From: Stutzerimonas stutzeri
Lineage (GTDB): Bacteria > Pseudomonadota > Gammaproteobacteria > Pseudomonadales > Pseudomonadaceae
Direction: 5' to 3'
Length of the DNA stretch: 6,187 nucleotides
Assembly: GCA_002345575.1 (NCBI GenBank)
Contig: DDVX01000021.1
Span: forward strand, 1 to 6,187
Shown: positions 1 through 6,170 of the stretch, piece after piece
Layout of the letters: every line of letters begins with the position of its first letter
Numbering within the stretch: position 1 is the stretch's first letter
Notes under the pieces: generated by a model
Told to the model about the DNA's origin: nothing
Seen by the model: the letters and a program-made list of their open reading frames with translations, nothing else
Databases searched by the model: none
Translations under genes and position numbers: made by a program

Positions 1-20
1 AAGTCTTCTTCAGAGTTTCC
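1..20. mobile_element. Tip of an insertion sequence (IS5-like), left edge
   Basis: Bases 4-20 are the exact reverse complement of the last 17 bases of the window (6171-6187), so the same element tip lies at both edges, pointing inward. Read outward from the element, the tip starts GGAAACTCTG. The adjoining host bases 21-24 are TTAA, which fits the YTAR target of IS5-group elements, and the GGAA start also resembles the IS5 end. Right after it the sequence becomes the middle of an OprD porin, so this is an insertion junction. The transposase lies outside the window, so assignment to the IS5 family is inference; the shared terminal repeat is seen directly. Confidence 0.7.
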
Positions 21-22
21 TT

Positions 23-1159
23 AACTTCCAGTCCGGTTTCACCGAGGGCACCGTGGGCTTTGGTGTGGACGCTATCGGTCTGCTGGGCGTTCGCCTGGAT
101 GGCGGTGGCCGCTCCGGCAAGGACGGCCAGGAACGCACTCCCGGCGCGCTGTTCCCGCTGGAAAGCGACGGCAGCGCCGTGAATGACTACAGCAAGGCCG
201 GCGTAACCGCCAAGGCACGTATTTCCAAGACCGAGCTGCGTGTCGGTACCCTGCTGCCCAAGCTGCCGGTAGTGAGCTACAACGACGGTCGCCTGCTGCC
301 ACAACTCTTCGAGGGCGGCCAGATTACCTCTCAGGAAATCGACGGCCTGACGTTGACCGCCGGCCAGCTGGAGCACACCAAGACCCGTAGTTCCACTAAC
401 GATATCGGTCTGGGCATCGCCGGAACGTCCAACAACGCCGACACCAACAAATTCTACTTTGCCGGCGGCGACTACAAGCTCACCAAGGACCTGACCGCCC
501 AGTACTACTACGGCAACCTGGAAGACTTCTACAAGCAGCACTTCCTCGGGCTGGTGCATAACTATGCGCTCGGCGGCGGCAACCTGAAGAGCGACCTGCG
601 CTACTTCCACAGCGACGCCGATGGCAAGAACGGCAGCGCTGCCGGTCGCGGCCAGGGCTACACCAGCAATGGCTACTACGGCAATGGGGTGACCAAAGGC
701 GAGGTGGACAACCAAACCTGGAGCGCCCTGTTTACCTACGGCCACAGCGGCCACGAGCTGAGCGCCGGCTACCAGCAGGTCGAGGGCGACAGCGCCTTCC
801 CGTTCCTTAACCAGGGTGACGGCTCCACCGCCTACCTGATCACCGACCGCCAGATTGGCAAGTTCCTCAACGCCGGCGAGCGCACCTGGCTGGCCGGTTA
901 CGGCTATGACTTCGCCAAACTGGGCGTGCCGGGCCTGAAGGCCTCGGTGGTATACCTGTCGGGTGACAACATCGACAGCGCTCAGGGTGATCGCAAGGAA
1001 TGGGAACGCGATTTCCGCCTCGACTACGTGCTGCAAGAAGGCACCTTCAAGGGTCTGGGCTTCTCCTGGCGCAACGCTAGCATCCGCAGCGATGTGGCCA
1101 GCACCGCCGATCAGGACGAAAACCGCCTGATCGTCAGCTACAGCCTGCCGCTGCTTTAA
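23..1159 (+). CDS. OprD-family outer-membrane porin, 5'-truncated at an IS junction
   Basis: This is the C-terminal part (about 379 codons) of an OprD/Occ-family porin, an 18-strand outer-membrane beta-barrel channel for small nutrients such as amino acids or carboxylates. Recognisable family segments are SGFTEGTVGFGVDAIGLLG at the start, ARISKTELRVGTLLPKLPV, DGRLLPQLFEGGQITSQEI, the alternating aromatic strands around YYYGNLEDFYKQHFLGLVH, and the ending ENRLIVSYSLPLL. Family members are about 420-450 residues, so the signal peptide and first strands, roughly 60-70 residues, are missing. The frame is open back through the IS tip to base 2. A GTG at base 53 is in frame but lies inside the conserved region and has no ribosome binding site, so it is not a believable start. 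The gene is probably inactivated by the insertion, with no export signal left. The nearest relatives may be OprE/OprQ-type, but the substrate subgroup cannot be fixed. Confidence 0.88.
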   Translation, partial: NFQSGFTEGTVGFGVDAIGLLGVRLDGGGRSGKDGQERTPGALFPLESDGSAVNDYSKAGVTAKARISKTELRVGTLLPKLPVVSYNDGRLLPQLFEGGQITSQEIDGLTLTAGQLEHTKTRSSTNDIGLGIAGTSNNADTNKFYFAGGDYKLTKDLTAQYYYGNLEDFYKQHFLGLVHNYALGGGNLKSDLRYFHSDADGKNGSAAGRGQGYTSNGYYGNGVTKGEVDNQTWSALFTYGHSGHELSAGYQQVEGDSAFPFLNQGDGSTAYLITDRQIGKFLNAGERTWLAGYGYDFAKLGVPGLKASVVYLSGDNIDSAQGDRKEWERDFRLDYVLQEGTFKGLGFSWRNASIRSDVASTADQDENRLIVSYSLPLL

Positions 1160-1177
1160 GCATCCGAGAGCGAAGCG

Positions 1178-1211
1178 AAGGCCAGCCCCGCAGCTGGCCT
1201 TCAGCGTTTTT
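1178..1211 (+). terminator. Rho-independent-type terminator of the porin gene
   Basis: A perfect 9-bp stem (1178-1186 AAGGCCAGC with 1193-1201 GCTGGCCTT) and a six-base loop lie 18 bases after the porin stop. Five Ts follow at 1207-1211 after a short gap. The hairpin also touches the stop codon of the convergent trpI, so it may stop transcription from both sides. The reverse-strand T run is weak. Confidence 0.6.
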
Positions 1212-2100
1212 GCCGAGCGCCCAGCTCACCGCGCAGCCATTCGGCCAGCCGCTCCGCGCGCCGGTCCACTCGCCGTGCCGGCACCCACAAGGCCAGCCTC
1301 GCCGAGGTTTCGACGAAACCCCAAGGCGCCAGCAGGCGACCTGCAGCCAGGTCATCGGCGACCAGCTGCTGCGGCGCAATAGCTACGCCCAGCCCGGCCA
1401 ATGCCGCTTCCAGCAAAAAATACAGGTGCTCAAAACTCTGCCCCAGTTGCAGCTCATTCGGCCTCAGCCCTTTGCTGCGCGCCCAGCTCGGCCAGGCTTG
1501 CGGGCGCGATGCCGTGTGCAACAGTGGCTCGCCCAGCAACGCGGTCGGTGCTGAACCGCGCCAATCCTTGCCGCGCGAGTGATACGGACTTAGCACCGGC
1601 CCGATGCTTTCAACAGCCAATTCGAACACGCGCATATCTGCCGGCCACGGCGGCTCGGCGTACCAAAGCGTCGCATCCAGCCCGGCGCGGCGAGGGTCCA
1701 ACTCACCCTCGCTGGCCGACAGTTGCAGACGCAAGTCCGGCAGCTCGCGGTTGAGACGATCAAGCCGCGGGATAAACCAGCGCGCCAGCAGGCTACCGGG
1801 ACAACCGAGCACGAACGGCGCCTCGGCGGTCTGTCGCTGCAGCTCGGCACAGGTGCTGCGCAGGCGCTCGAAGGCCTCGCTGGCCGCGTCACGCAGCCGA
1901 ATACCAGCATCGGTGAGTTTTACGCCGCGACCTTCCTTTTCCAGCAGGGCGAGGCCGAGGGCATCCTCCAGGCTCTTCAGCTGCCGACTGATGGCGCCAT
2001 GGGTGACATGCAGCTCTATCGCGGCTTGCTTCAAGCTGCCCAGGCGCGCCACAGCCTCGAAGGCGCGCAGGGCATTGAGAGGTGGAAGGCTAGAGTCCAT
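1201..2100 (-). CDS. trpI: TrpI, LysR-type activator of trpBA
   Basis: LysR-family regulator of 299 residues that activates the divergent trpBA genes; in P. aeruginosa and P. putida its co-inducer is indole-3-glycerol phosphate, the TrpA substrate. The N-terminal winged helix-turn-helix covers about residues 6-64, with the recognition region ELHVTHGAISRQLKSLEDAL (29-48) and the wing segment GRGVKLTDAG (57-66). The C-terminal effector domain runs from about residue 95, with TrpI-like stretches such as PGSLLARWFIPRLDRLNREL and WPADMRVFEL. The length is close to the P. aeruginosa protein. The ATG at 2100-2098 is preceded by AGGA about ten bases upstream. The gene is convergent with the porin and divergent from trpB, the usual pseudomonad layout. 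LysR proteins commonly repress their own gene through the shared spacer; that is likely here but not shown. Confidence 0.95.
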   Translation of the reverse strand: MDSSLPPLNALRAFEAVARLGSLKQAAIELHVTHGAISRQLKSLEDALGLALLEKEGRGVKLTDAGIRLRDAASEAFERLRSTCAELQRQTAEAPFVLGCPGSLLARWFIPRLDRLNRELPDLRLQLSASEGELDPRRAGLDATLWYAEPPWPADMRVFELAVESIGPVLSPYHSRGKDWRGSAPTALLGEPLLHTASRPQAWPSWARSKGLRPNELQLGQSFEHLYFLLEAALAGLGVAIAPQQLVADDLAAGRLLAPWGFVETSARLALWVPARRVDRRAERLAEWLRGELGARQKR

Positions 2101-2102
2101 AA

Positions 2103-2117
2103 GTGAGTTTTCCTGAC
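2103..2117. promoter_or_regulatory. Probable TrpI operator in the trpI-trpB spacer
   Basis: GTGAG, five bases, then CTGAC form an imperfect dyad with one mismatch between half-sites, just outside the trpI start codon. As I recall, this half-site spacing and sequence match the strong TrpI site described upstream of trpBA in P. aeruginosa. The position suits dual use: activation of trpBA to the right and autorepression of trpI to the left. The site overlaps the trpI translation start region. No good sigma-70 -35/-10 pair for trpB is visible downstream, which fits an activator-dependent promoter. Confidence 0.6.
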
Positions 2118-2177
2118 GTATTTCGGCAATCTTATCGCTTTTTTTCCACGCGGCATCCAGTTAGGGTTCACCCATCG

Positions 2178-2254
2178 TGTAGGAGTGGGCCATGCCCGCG
2201 AACGGTGGCCTAGTGACTCTCGCGGCTTCATTCGCGAGCAAGCTCGCTCCTACA
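2178..2254. repeat. REP doublet (REPIN) in the trpBA leader
   Basis: Two Pseudomonas-type REP sequences in inverted orientation, 2178-2202 and 2231-2254, are separated by 28 bases. Both have the outer TGTAGGAG and inner GCGAA when read in the same orientation. Each has its own inner hairpin: GTGGGC-CAT-GCCCGC in the first, GCGAGC-TT-GCTCGC in the second. The inner bases differ between the two copies in paired fashion. REPINs are non-autonomous elements mobilised by RAYT transposases (TnpA-REP) encoded elsewhere. This one ends 11 bases before the trpB Shine-Dalgarno, so it should lie in the trpBA mRNA leader if transcription starts upstream. Confidence 0.9.
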
Positions 2255-2277
2255 AAGAGCACTCCAGGAGATCACCC

Positions 2278-3489
2278 ATGACTTCATACCGCAACGGCCC
2301 AGACGCGCGCGGCCTGTTCGGCTCGTTCGGCGGCCAGTACGTCGCCGAAACCCTGATGCCACTGATTCACTCGCTGGCCGCCGAATACGAAAAGGCCAAG
2401 AACGACCCGGCCTTTCTCGAAGAGCTGGCTTACTTCCAGCGCGACTACATCGGCCGCGCCAGCCCGCTGTATTTCGCCGAGCGCCTGACCGAGCACTGCG
2501 GCGGCGCGAAGATCTTCCTCAAGCGCGAAGACCTCAACCACACCGGCGCGCACAAGATCAACAACTGCATCGGCCAGATCCTTCTGGCGCGGCGCATGGG
2601 CAAGCAGCGCATCATCGCCGAGACCGGCGCCGGCATGCACGGCGTGGCCACGGCCACCGTGGCCGCGCGCTTCGGCCTCAAGTGCGTGGTCTACATGGGC
2701 ACCACCGACATCGACCGCCAGCAGGCGAATGTCTTCCGCATGAAGCTGTTGGGCGCCGAGGTGATTCCGGTGACCGCCGGTACCGGCACGCTGAAGGACG
2801 CCATGAACGAAGCGCTGCGCGACTGGGTGACCAACGTCGACAGCACTTTCTACCTGATCGGCACCGCCGCCGGCCCGCATCCCTACCCAGCCATGGTCCG
2901 CGACTTCCAGTCGGTGATCGGCAACGAAGTACGCGAGCAGATCATGCAGAAGGAGGGCCGCTTGCCCGACTCGCTGGTGGCCTGCATTGGCGGCGGCTCC
3001 AACGCCATCGGCCTGTTCCACCCCTTCCTCGATGATGCCAGCGTGAAGATCATCGGCGTTGAGGCGGCCGGCCACGGCATCGACTCGGGCAAGCACGCGG
3101 CCAGCATGGCCGGTGGCGCGCCGGGCGTGCTGCACGGCAACCGCACCTTCCTGCTGCAGGACGAAGACGGCCAGATCACCGATGCCCACTCGATTTCCGC
3201 CGGTCTGGACTACCCCGGCGTCGGCCCGGAACACGCCTGGCTGCATGACATCAAGCGCGTCGAATACGTACCGGTCACGGACCACGAAGCCCTGCAGGCC
3301 TTCCACGACTGCTGCCGCCTGGAAGGCATCATCCCGGCGCTGGAGTCATCCCATGCGCTGGCCGAGGTCATCAAAAGAGCGCCGAACCTGCCCAAGGATC
3401 ACCTGATGGTGGTCAACCTGTCCGGTCGTGGCGACAAGGACATGCAGACCGTAATGCACCACTTTGCCGAACAGGAAGAACGCATATGA
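2278..3489 (+). CDS. trpB: Tryptophan synthase beta chain TrpB
   Basis: PLP-dependent subunit that condenses indole with L-serine to L-tryptophan, the last step of tryptophan biosynthesis, in a cytosolic alpha2-beta2 complex with TrpA. It has 403 residues, the family's usual size. The PLP lysine is K93 in HTGAHKINN. The catalytic glutamate is E115 in AETGAGMHG. The PLP-phosphate loop is GGGSN at 238-242, and LSGRGDKD near residue 381 closes the cofactor pocket. The start at 2278 is chosen because AGGAG lies seven bases upstream (2266-2270) and homology begins at MTSYRNGPDARGLFGSFGGQ. The frame is open further upstream to 2185, but that part only translates the REP repeat. The stop overlaps the trpA start (ATGA). 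Confidence 0.98.
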   Translation: MTSYRNGPDARGLFGSFGGQYVAETLMPLIHSLAAEYEKAKNDPAFLEELAYFQRDYIGRASPLYFAERLTEHCGGAKIFLKREDLNHTGAHKINNCIGQILLARRMGKQRIIAETGAGMHGVATATVAARFGLKCVVYMGTTDIDRQQANVFRMKLLGAEVIPVTAGTGTLKDAMNEALRDWVTNVDSTFYLIGTAAGPHPYPAMVRDFQSVIGNEVREQIMQKEGRLPDSLVACIGGGSNAIGLFHPFLDDASVKIIGVEAAGHGIDSGKHAASMAGGAPGVLHGNRTFLLQDEDGQITDAHSISAGLDYPGVGPEHAWLHDIKRVEYVPVTDHEALQAFHDCCRLEGIIPALESSHALAEVIKRAPNLPKDHLMVVNLSGRGDKDMQTVMHHFAEQEERI

Positions 3490-4295
3490 GCCGCTTGCAG
3501 ACGCGCTTTGCCCAGCTGAAACAGGAAAACCGCGCCGCGCTGGTGACCTTTACCACCGCTGGCGACCCGGATTACGCCACTTCCCTTGCGATCCTCAAGG
3601 GGCTGCCGGAAGCCGGCGCCGACGTGATTGAGCTGGGCATGCCCTTCACCGACCCCATGGCCGACGGCCCGGCGATCCAGCTGGCCAATATCCGCGCATT
3701 GGACAACGGCCAGAACCTGGCGAAAACCCTGCAGATGGTCCGCGAGTTTCGCGAGAGCAACCAGACCACACCGATCGTGCTGATGGGCTACTTCAACCCC
3801 ATTCACACCATGGGCGTCGAACACTTTATCGCCGCGGCAGTGGAAGCCGGCGTAGACGGCCTGATCGTCGTCGATCTGCCGCCCGAGCATAACGAGGATC
3901 TGTGCGATCCGGCCCAGGCCGCCGGTATCGACTTTATCCGCCTGACAACGCCGACCACCGACGACGCACGCCTGCCGGTGGTGCTGAACAACAGCTCGGG
4001 ATTCGTCTACTACGTTTCGGTCGCCGGCGTGACCGGTGCCGGTTCCGCCACCCTGGAGCATGTCGAGCAGGCTGTCGCCCGCCTCAAGCGCCACACCGAC
4101 CTGCCGGTGTCCATCGGCTTCGGCATCCGCACCCCGGAACAGGCTGCTGCCATCGCCCGCCTGGCCGACGGCGTGGTGGTCGGCTCCGCGCTGATCGACC
4201 ATATCGCCAGCGCCAAGAGCTCCGAGGAAGCCGTCAGCGGCGTGCTCGACCACTGCCGGCAGCTGGCCGAAGGAATTCGTAACGCTCGCGGCTGA
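3486..4295 (+). CDS. trpA: Tryptophan synthase alpha chain TrpA
   Basis: Alpha subunit, a TIM barrel of 269 residues that cleaves indole-3-glycerol phosphate to indole and glyceraldehyde 3-phosphate and passes indole through the tunnel to TrpB. The catalytic acids are E49 in VIELGMPF and D60 in DPMADGP, at the same numbers as in the enterobacterial enzyme. The phosphate-binding segments are GFGI (211-214) and GVVVGSA (229-235), and SGFVYYVSVAGVTGAG (171-186) carries the conserved Tyr and loop-6 region. The ATG shares four bases with the trpB stop, pointing to translational coupling. AGGAAG inside the end of trpB (3473-3478) serves as its ribosome binding site. All residues expected for activity are present. 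Confidence 0.98.
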   Translation: MSRLQTRFAQLKQENRAALVTFTTAGDPDYATSLAILKGLPEAGADVIELGMPFTDPMADGPAIQLANIRALDNGQNLAKTLQMVREFRESNQTTPIVLMGYFNPIHTMGVEHFIAAAVEAGVDGLIVVDLPPEHNEDLCDPAQAAGIDFIRLTTPTTDDARLPVVLNNSSGFVYYVSVAGVTGAGSATLEHVEQAVARLKRHTDLPVSIGFGIRTPEQAAAIARLADGVVVGSALIDHIASAKSSEEAVSGVLDHCRQLAEGIRNARG

Positions 4296-4315
4296 CCTTT
4301 CACGGCACGCGGCAA

Positions 4316-4336
4316 GCGTCACGGATATAGTGACGC
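4316..4336. repeat. 7-bp hairpin after trpA
   Basis: GCGTCAC and GTGACGC form a perfect 7-bp stem with a seven-base loop, 20 bases after the trpA stop and 26 before the next gene. No T run follows, so it is at best a weak or Rho-assisted terminator. It could equally be a small operator or an mRNA-processing structure between trpA and the next gene. Confidence 0.4.
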
Positions 4337-4362
4337 GTTCTGACTGAAGACGAGGACGCGCC

Positions 4363-4746
4363 ATGTACACGATGTTCAATCACAGCCACCAGGGTCTGGC
4401 CCTGCTGTCGTTGCTGCTGACGCTCGGCTGGGCTGCGGTGGTGCTGCTCGCGCCACGCACGACTACAACCCTCGGGCGCACCAAGCGGCTGTGCTACATC
4501 GGCGCCATGGCGGCAACCGGACTGGTTGGGGTCACTGGTCTGATACTCGGTCTGCTGCAGGGCTCCTGGATGACGCTGCTGTTTCCCTGGCTGGGCCTCG
4601 CCGCAGTCATCGGCCATGGTATCGCTGGTGTCCGCAGCCGCAAGGCGCTGATTGCCGGGCAGAAACCTGCTGCGGTCGTTGCCGTGATAGTGCAGGTGCT
4701 GTTGCTCGTTGCCGCTTATGGGCTGATGACGGTCAAACCATTCTGA
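4363..4746 (+). CDS. Small four-helix integral membrane protein, function unknown
   Basis: I do not recognise this 127-residue protein. It has four hydrophobic segments at about residues 11-30, 43-65, 70-90 and 102-122, joined by short basic loops (RTKR at 39-42, RSRK at 91-94), so it should sit in the inner membrane. There is no cleavable signal peptide. Histidines at 7, 9 and 85 are the only obvious candidate functional residues. The size and helix number recall small SirB2-like membrane proteins, but no diagnostic motif supports that name. GAGGA ends six bases before the ATG, a good ribosome binding site, and codon use looks like the neighbours, so the gene is probably real. It follows trpA by 67 bases with a hairpin between; co-transcription is possible but a role in tryptophan synthesis is not indicated. 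Confidence 0.8.
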   Translation: MYTMFNHSHQGLALLSLLLTLGWAAVVLLAPRTTTTLGRTKRLCYIGAMAATGLVGVTGLILGLLQGSWMTLLFPWLGLAAVIGHGIAGVRSRKALIAGQKPAAVVAVIVQVLLLVAAYGLMTVKPF

Positions 4747-4782
4747 AACCAACCGGCCATGCCCAGACGTGGCCCATAGTGC

Positions 4783-4809
4783 CGGCTTTCAGCGCAACGC
4801 TGGAAGCCG
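4783..4809. terminator. 12-bp hairpin after the membrane-protein gene
   Basis: A 12-base arm starting CGGCTTTCAGCG (4783-4794) pairs with CGCTGGAAGCCG (4798-4809) across a three-base CAA loop, with one T-G wobble. It lies 37 bases after the stop of the small membrane protein gene. No T tract follows on either side, so termination would be weak or factor-dependent. The stem is the strongest structure in this spacer. Confidence 0.45.
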
Positions 4810-5040
4810 CGTCAACGGTGCTCCTTCGGCAGGCTTGCAGAGGCAAGACAGGTCATGCCGCGCTGGGCCGAACGACCTCCAATGGTCCAAATCTCTCCTT
4901 TGCTTCGCGAAGCCGCTTCCAAACTCGGCAGGCCAAGCTTTCATTAGTTGGTATATCTAAAAGTAATAAATTAATCGTTATATATTCTTTTTAATCCGAA
5001 TAATTTCTGCACATAGTGAGCGCCGTCTACCTCTTTCCAA
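4810..5040 (+). promoter_or_regulatory. Spacer with probable peroxiredoxin promoter region
   Basis: No believable gene is seen in this stretch. Its first half is GC-rich like the rest of the window and holds a 12-bp perfect palindrome, GCTTCGCGAAGC (4902-4913). At about 4939-5010 the base composition changes abruptly to strongly AT-rich, with runs such as AAATTAATCGTTATATATTC. This is the natural place for the promoter of the downstream peroxiredoxin gene. Candidate -35/-10 boxes (TTGGTA at 4948-4953; TATATT at 4981-4986) do not pair at standard spacing, so I name none. I could not fit a convincing OxyR motif. Confidence 0.4.
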
Positions 5041-5052
5041 AGGAGCATCACT

Positions 5053-5706
5053 ATGAGCATCCGCCTCGGCGACATCGCCCCCGACTTCGAACAGGATTCC
5101 AGCGAAGGCCGCATCCGTTTCCATGAATGGCTTGGCGACAGCTGGGGCGTGCTGTTCTCCCACCCGGCCGACTTCACCCCCGTGTGCACCACCGAGCTGG
5201 GCTTTACCGCCAAGCTGAAGGACGAGTTCGCCAAGCGCGGCGTCAAGGCCATCGCGCTGTCGGTGGACCCGGTGGACTCGCACATCAAGTGGATCGACGA
5301 CATCAACGAAACGCAGAATACCGCGGTGAACTTCCCGATCCTGGCCGACGCCGATCGCAAGGTTTCCGAGCTGTACGACCTGATCCACCCCAACGCCAAC
5401 GACACCCTGACCGTGCGTTCGCTGTTCGTCATCGACCCGAACAAGAAGGTGCGTCTGACCATTACCTACCCGGCCAGCACCGGGCGCAACTTCAACGAGA
5501 TTCTGCGGGTGATCGATTCGCTGCAGCTGACCGATAACCACAAGGTCGCTACTCCCGCCAACTGGGAAGACGGTGACGAGGTGGTGATCGTGCCGTCGCT
5601 CAAGGACGAAGAAGAGATCAAGCGGCGCTTCCCACAGGGCTACCGTGCCGTCAAGCCGTACCTGCGCCTGACACCGCAGCCCAACCGTGAACCGGCAGAA
5701 GGATAG
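5053..5706 (+). CDS. lsfA: 1-Cys peroxiredoxin, Prx6 subfamily (LsfA-like)
   Basis: Thiol peroxidase of 217 residues that reduces hydrogen peroxide and organic peroxides in the cytosol. The AhpC/TSA thioredoxin-fold domain covers about residues 3-150. The active site is SHPADFTPVCTTE with peroxidatic C45, plus H37, T42 and the conserved R122 in TVRSLFVIDP. C45 is the only cysteine in the protein, so it must work by the 1-Cys mechanism with an external reductant. The C-terminal domain (about 160-205), including TPANWEDGDEVVIVPSL, is typical of Prx6/LsfA proteins and forms the dimer cover. AGGAG at 5041-5045 lies seven bases before the ATG. LsfA of pseudomonads is linked to sulfate starvation and oxidative-stress defence; no sulfur genes are visible here. 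It appears to be a single-gene unit. Confidence 0.93.
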   Translation: MSIRLGDIAPDFEQDSSEGRIRFHEWLGDSWGVLFSHPADFTPVCTTELGFTAKLKDEFAKRGVKAIALSVDPVDSHIKWIDDINETQNTAVNFPILADADRKVSELYDLIHPNANDTLTVRSLFVIDPNKKVRLTITYPASTGRNFNEILRVIDSLQLTDNHKVATPANWEDGDEVVIVPSLKDEEEIKRRFPQGYRAVKPYLRLTPQPNREPAEG

Positions 5707-5710
5707 CCTC

Positions 5711-5747
5711 CATTGGTCGTTTCTCGCGCCGGTAGCCCCAACCAATG
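5711..5747. repeat. Short inverted repeat after the peroxiredoxin gene
   Basis: CATTGGT (5711-5717) and ACCAATG (5741-5747) form a 7-bp perfect inverted repeat with a 23-base loop, four bases after the stop. The loop is long and no T run follows, so terminator function is doubtful. Confidence 0.25.
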
Positions 5748-6170
5748 CGGGCGTTCCGACGTTTTGCTGGATGTGACCGGCGACTGGCTGCATCAGCGTG
5801 TCGAGGTCGTGCGCTACGGCGTGTACGACTTCGGCGCCTACGCTGCATGACCGCTTCGACAGCCCTGCTGGTGCCTGAAGAAATCCTTGCAACAGCTGTA
5901 CGCCGCACTGGCGCGAAGACTGCAGCCGCTTGATCCGGGTTGCTGCAAGCCTGACCAGCGCTCGCTGGAGCGTCTGAAACCCCGCTTTACCCAGTTGTAA
6001 CGCAGCACCCGAAAACGCGGCAGCTGCACTCCCCCCCCTTACTCGCCCATCAACGGGCAAGCTCGTAAAACCAACTCAAGACTGCCAAGAAAGTGCCATA
6101 GCGTTTTTGAGCTGGGCGCCGTCGAGCAGTCATCCTTAACCTCGTTACATTCAGCAAGACAGGACTTTAG
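5748..6170. other. Region without a recognisable gene
   Basis: About 0.42 kb between the peroxiredoxin and the right IS tip holds no gene I can support. One + frame reads without stops from 5707 to a TGA at 5848-5850, with a protein-like stretch LLDVTGDWLHQRVEVVRYG, and stays open after that stop to a TAA at 5998-6000, with QQLYAALARRLQPLDPG. This looks like one or two decayed gene remnants. It lacks a good start with a ribosome binding site, and I recognise no family. A run of eight Cs is at 6031-6038. Confidence 0.4.
6050..6133 (-). CDS. Possible 27-residue ORF beside the IS junction
   Basis: A short frame on the minus strand starts at ATG 6133-6131, with GAGG ending six bases upstream, and ends at TGA 6052-6050. 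The product has a basic N-terminus (MTARRRPAQKR) followed by a short hydrophobic stretch (FLAVLSWF). It begins 37 bases inside the right IS tip. It could be a chance frame, a small membrane peptide, or the start of a decayed gene. No family is recognised and confidence is low. Confidence 0.15.
   Translation of the reverse strand: MTARRRPAQKRYGTFLAVLSWFYELAR

Noticed and set aside
1604..2116. Plus-strand frame of 170 residues across trpI
   Set aside because: It is a Ser/Arg-rich antisense shadow of trpI and runs into the regulatory spacer.
2185..2277. Upstream extension of TrpB by 31 residues from a GTG at 2185
   Set aside because: It translates the REP repeat and spacer, has no ribosome binding site, and the ATG at 2278 has AGGAG at ideal spacing and matches the family's N-terminus.
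2284..3306. Long minus-strand frame of 340 residues opposite trpB
   Set aside because: It is the antisense shadow of a GC-rich gene, with low-complexity Ala/Val/Gly/His composition and no family features.
3399..4379. Long minus-strand frame of 326 residues opposite trpA
   Set aside because: It lies almost wholly opposite trpA, whose catalytic residues are all intact; its composition is shadow-like.
4769..4960. Plus-strand frame of 63 residues in the spacer before the peroxiredoxin
   Set aside because: There is no ribosome binding site, it runs through a hairpin and into the AT-rich patch, and it has no recognisable features.
4939..5010. OxyR binding site upstream of the peroxiredoxin
   Set aside because: The AT-rich patch has scattered TATA/TAAT steps but not the regularly spaced ATAG/CTAT pattern.
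4978..6060. Minus-strand frame of 360 residues opposite the peroxiredoxin
   Set aside because: It is antisense to a clearly real gene, and the parts outside that gene resemble no protein and have no good start.
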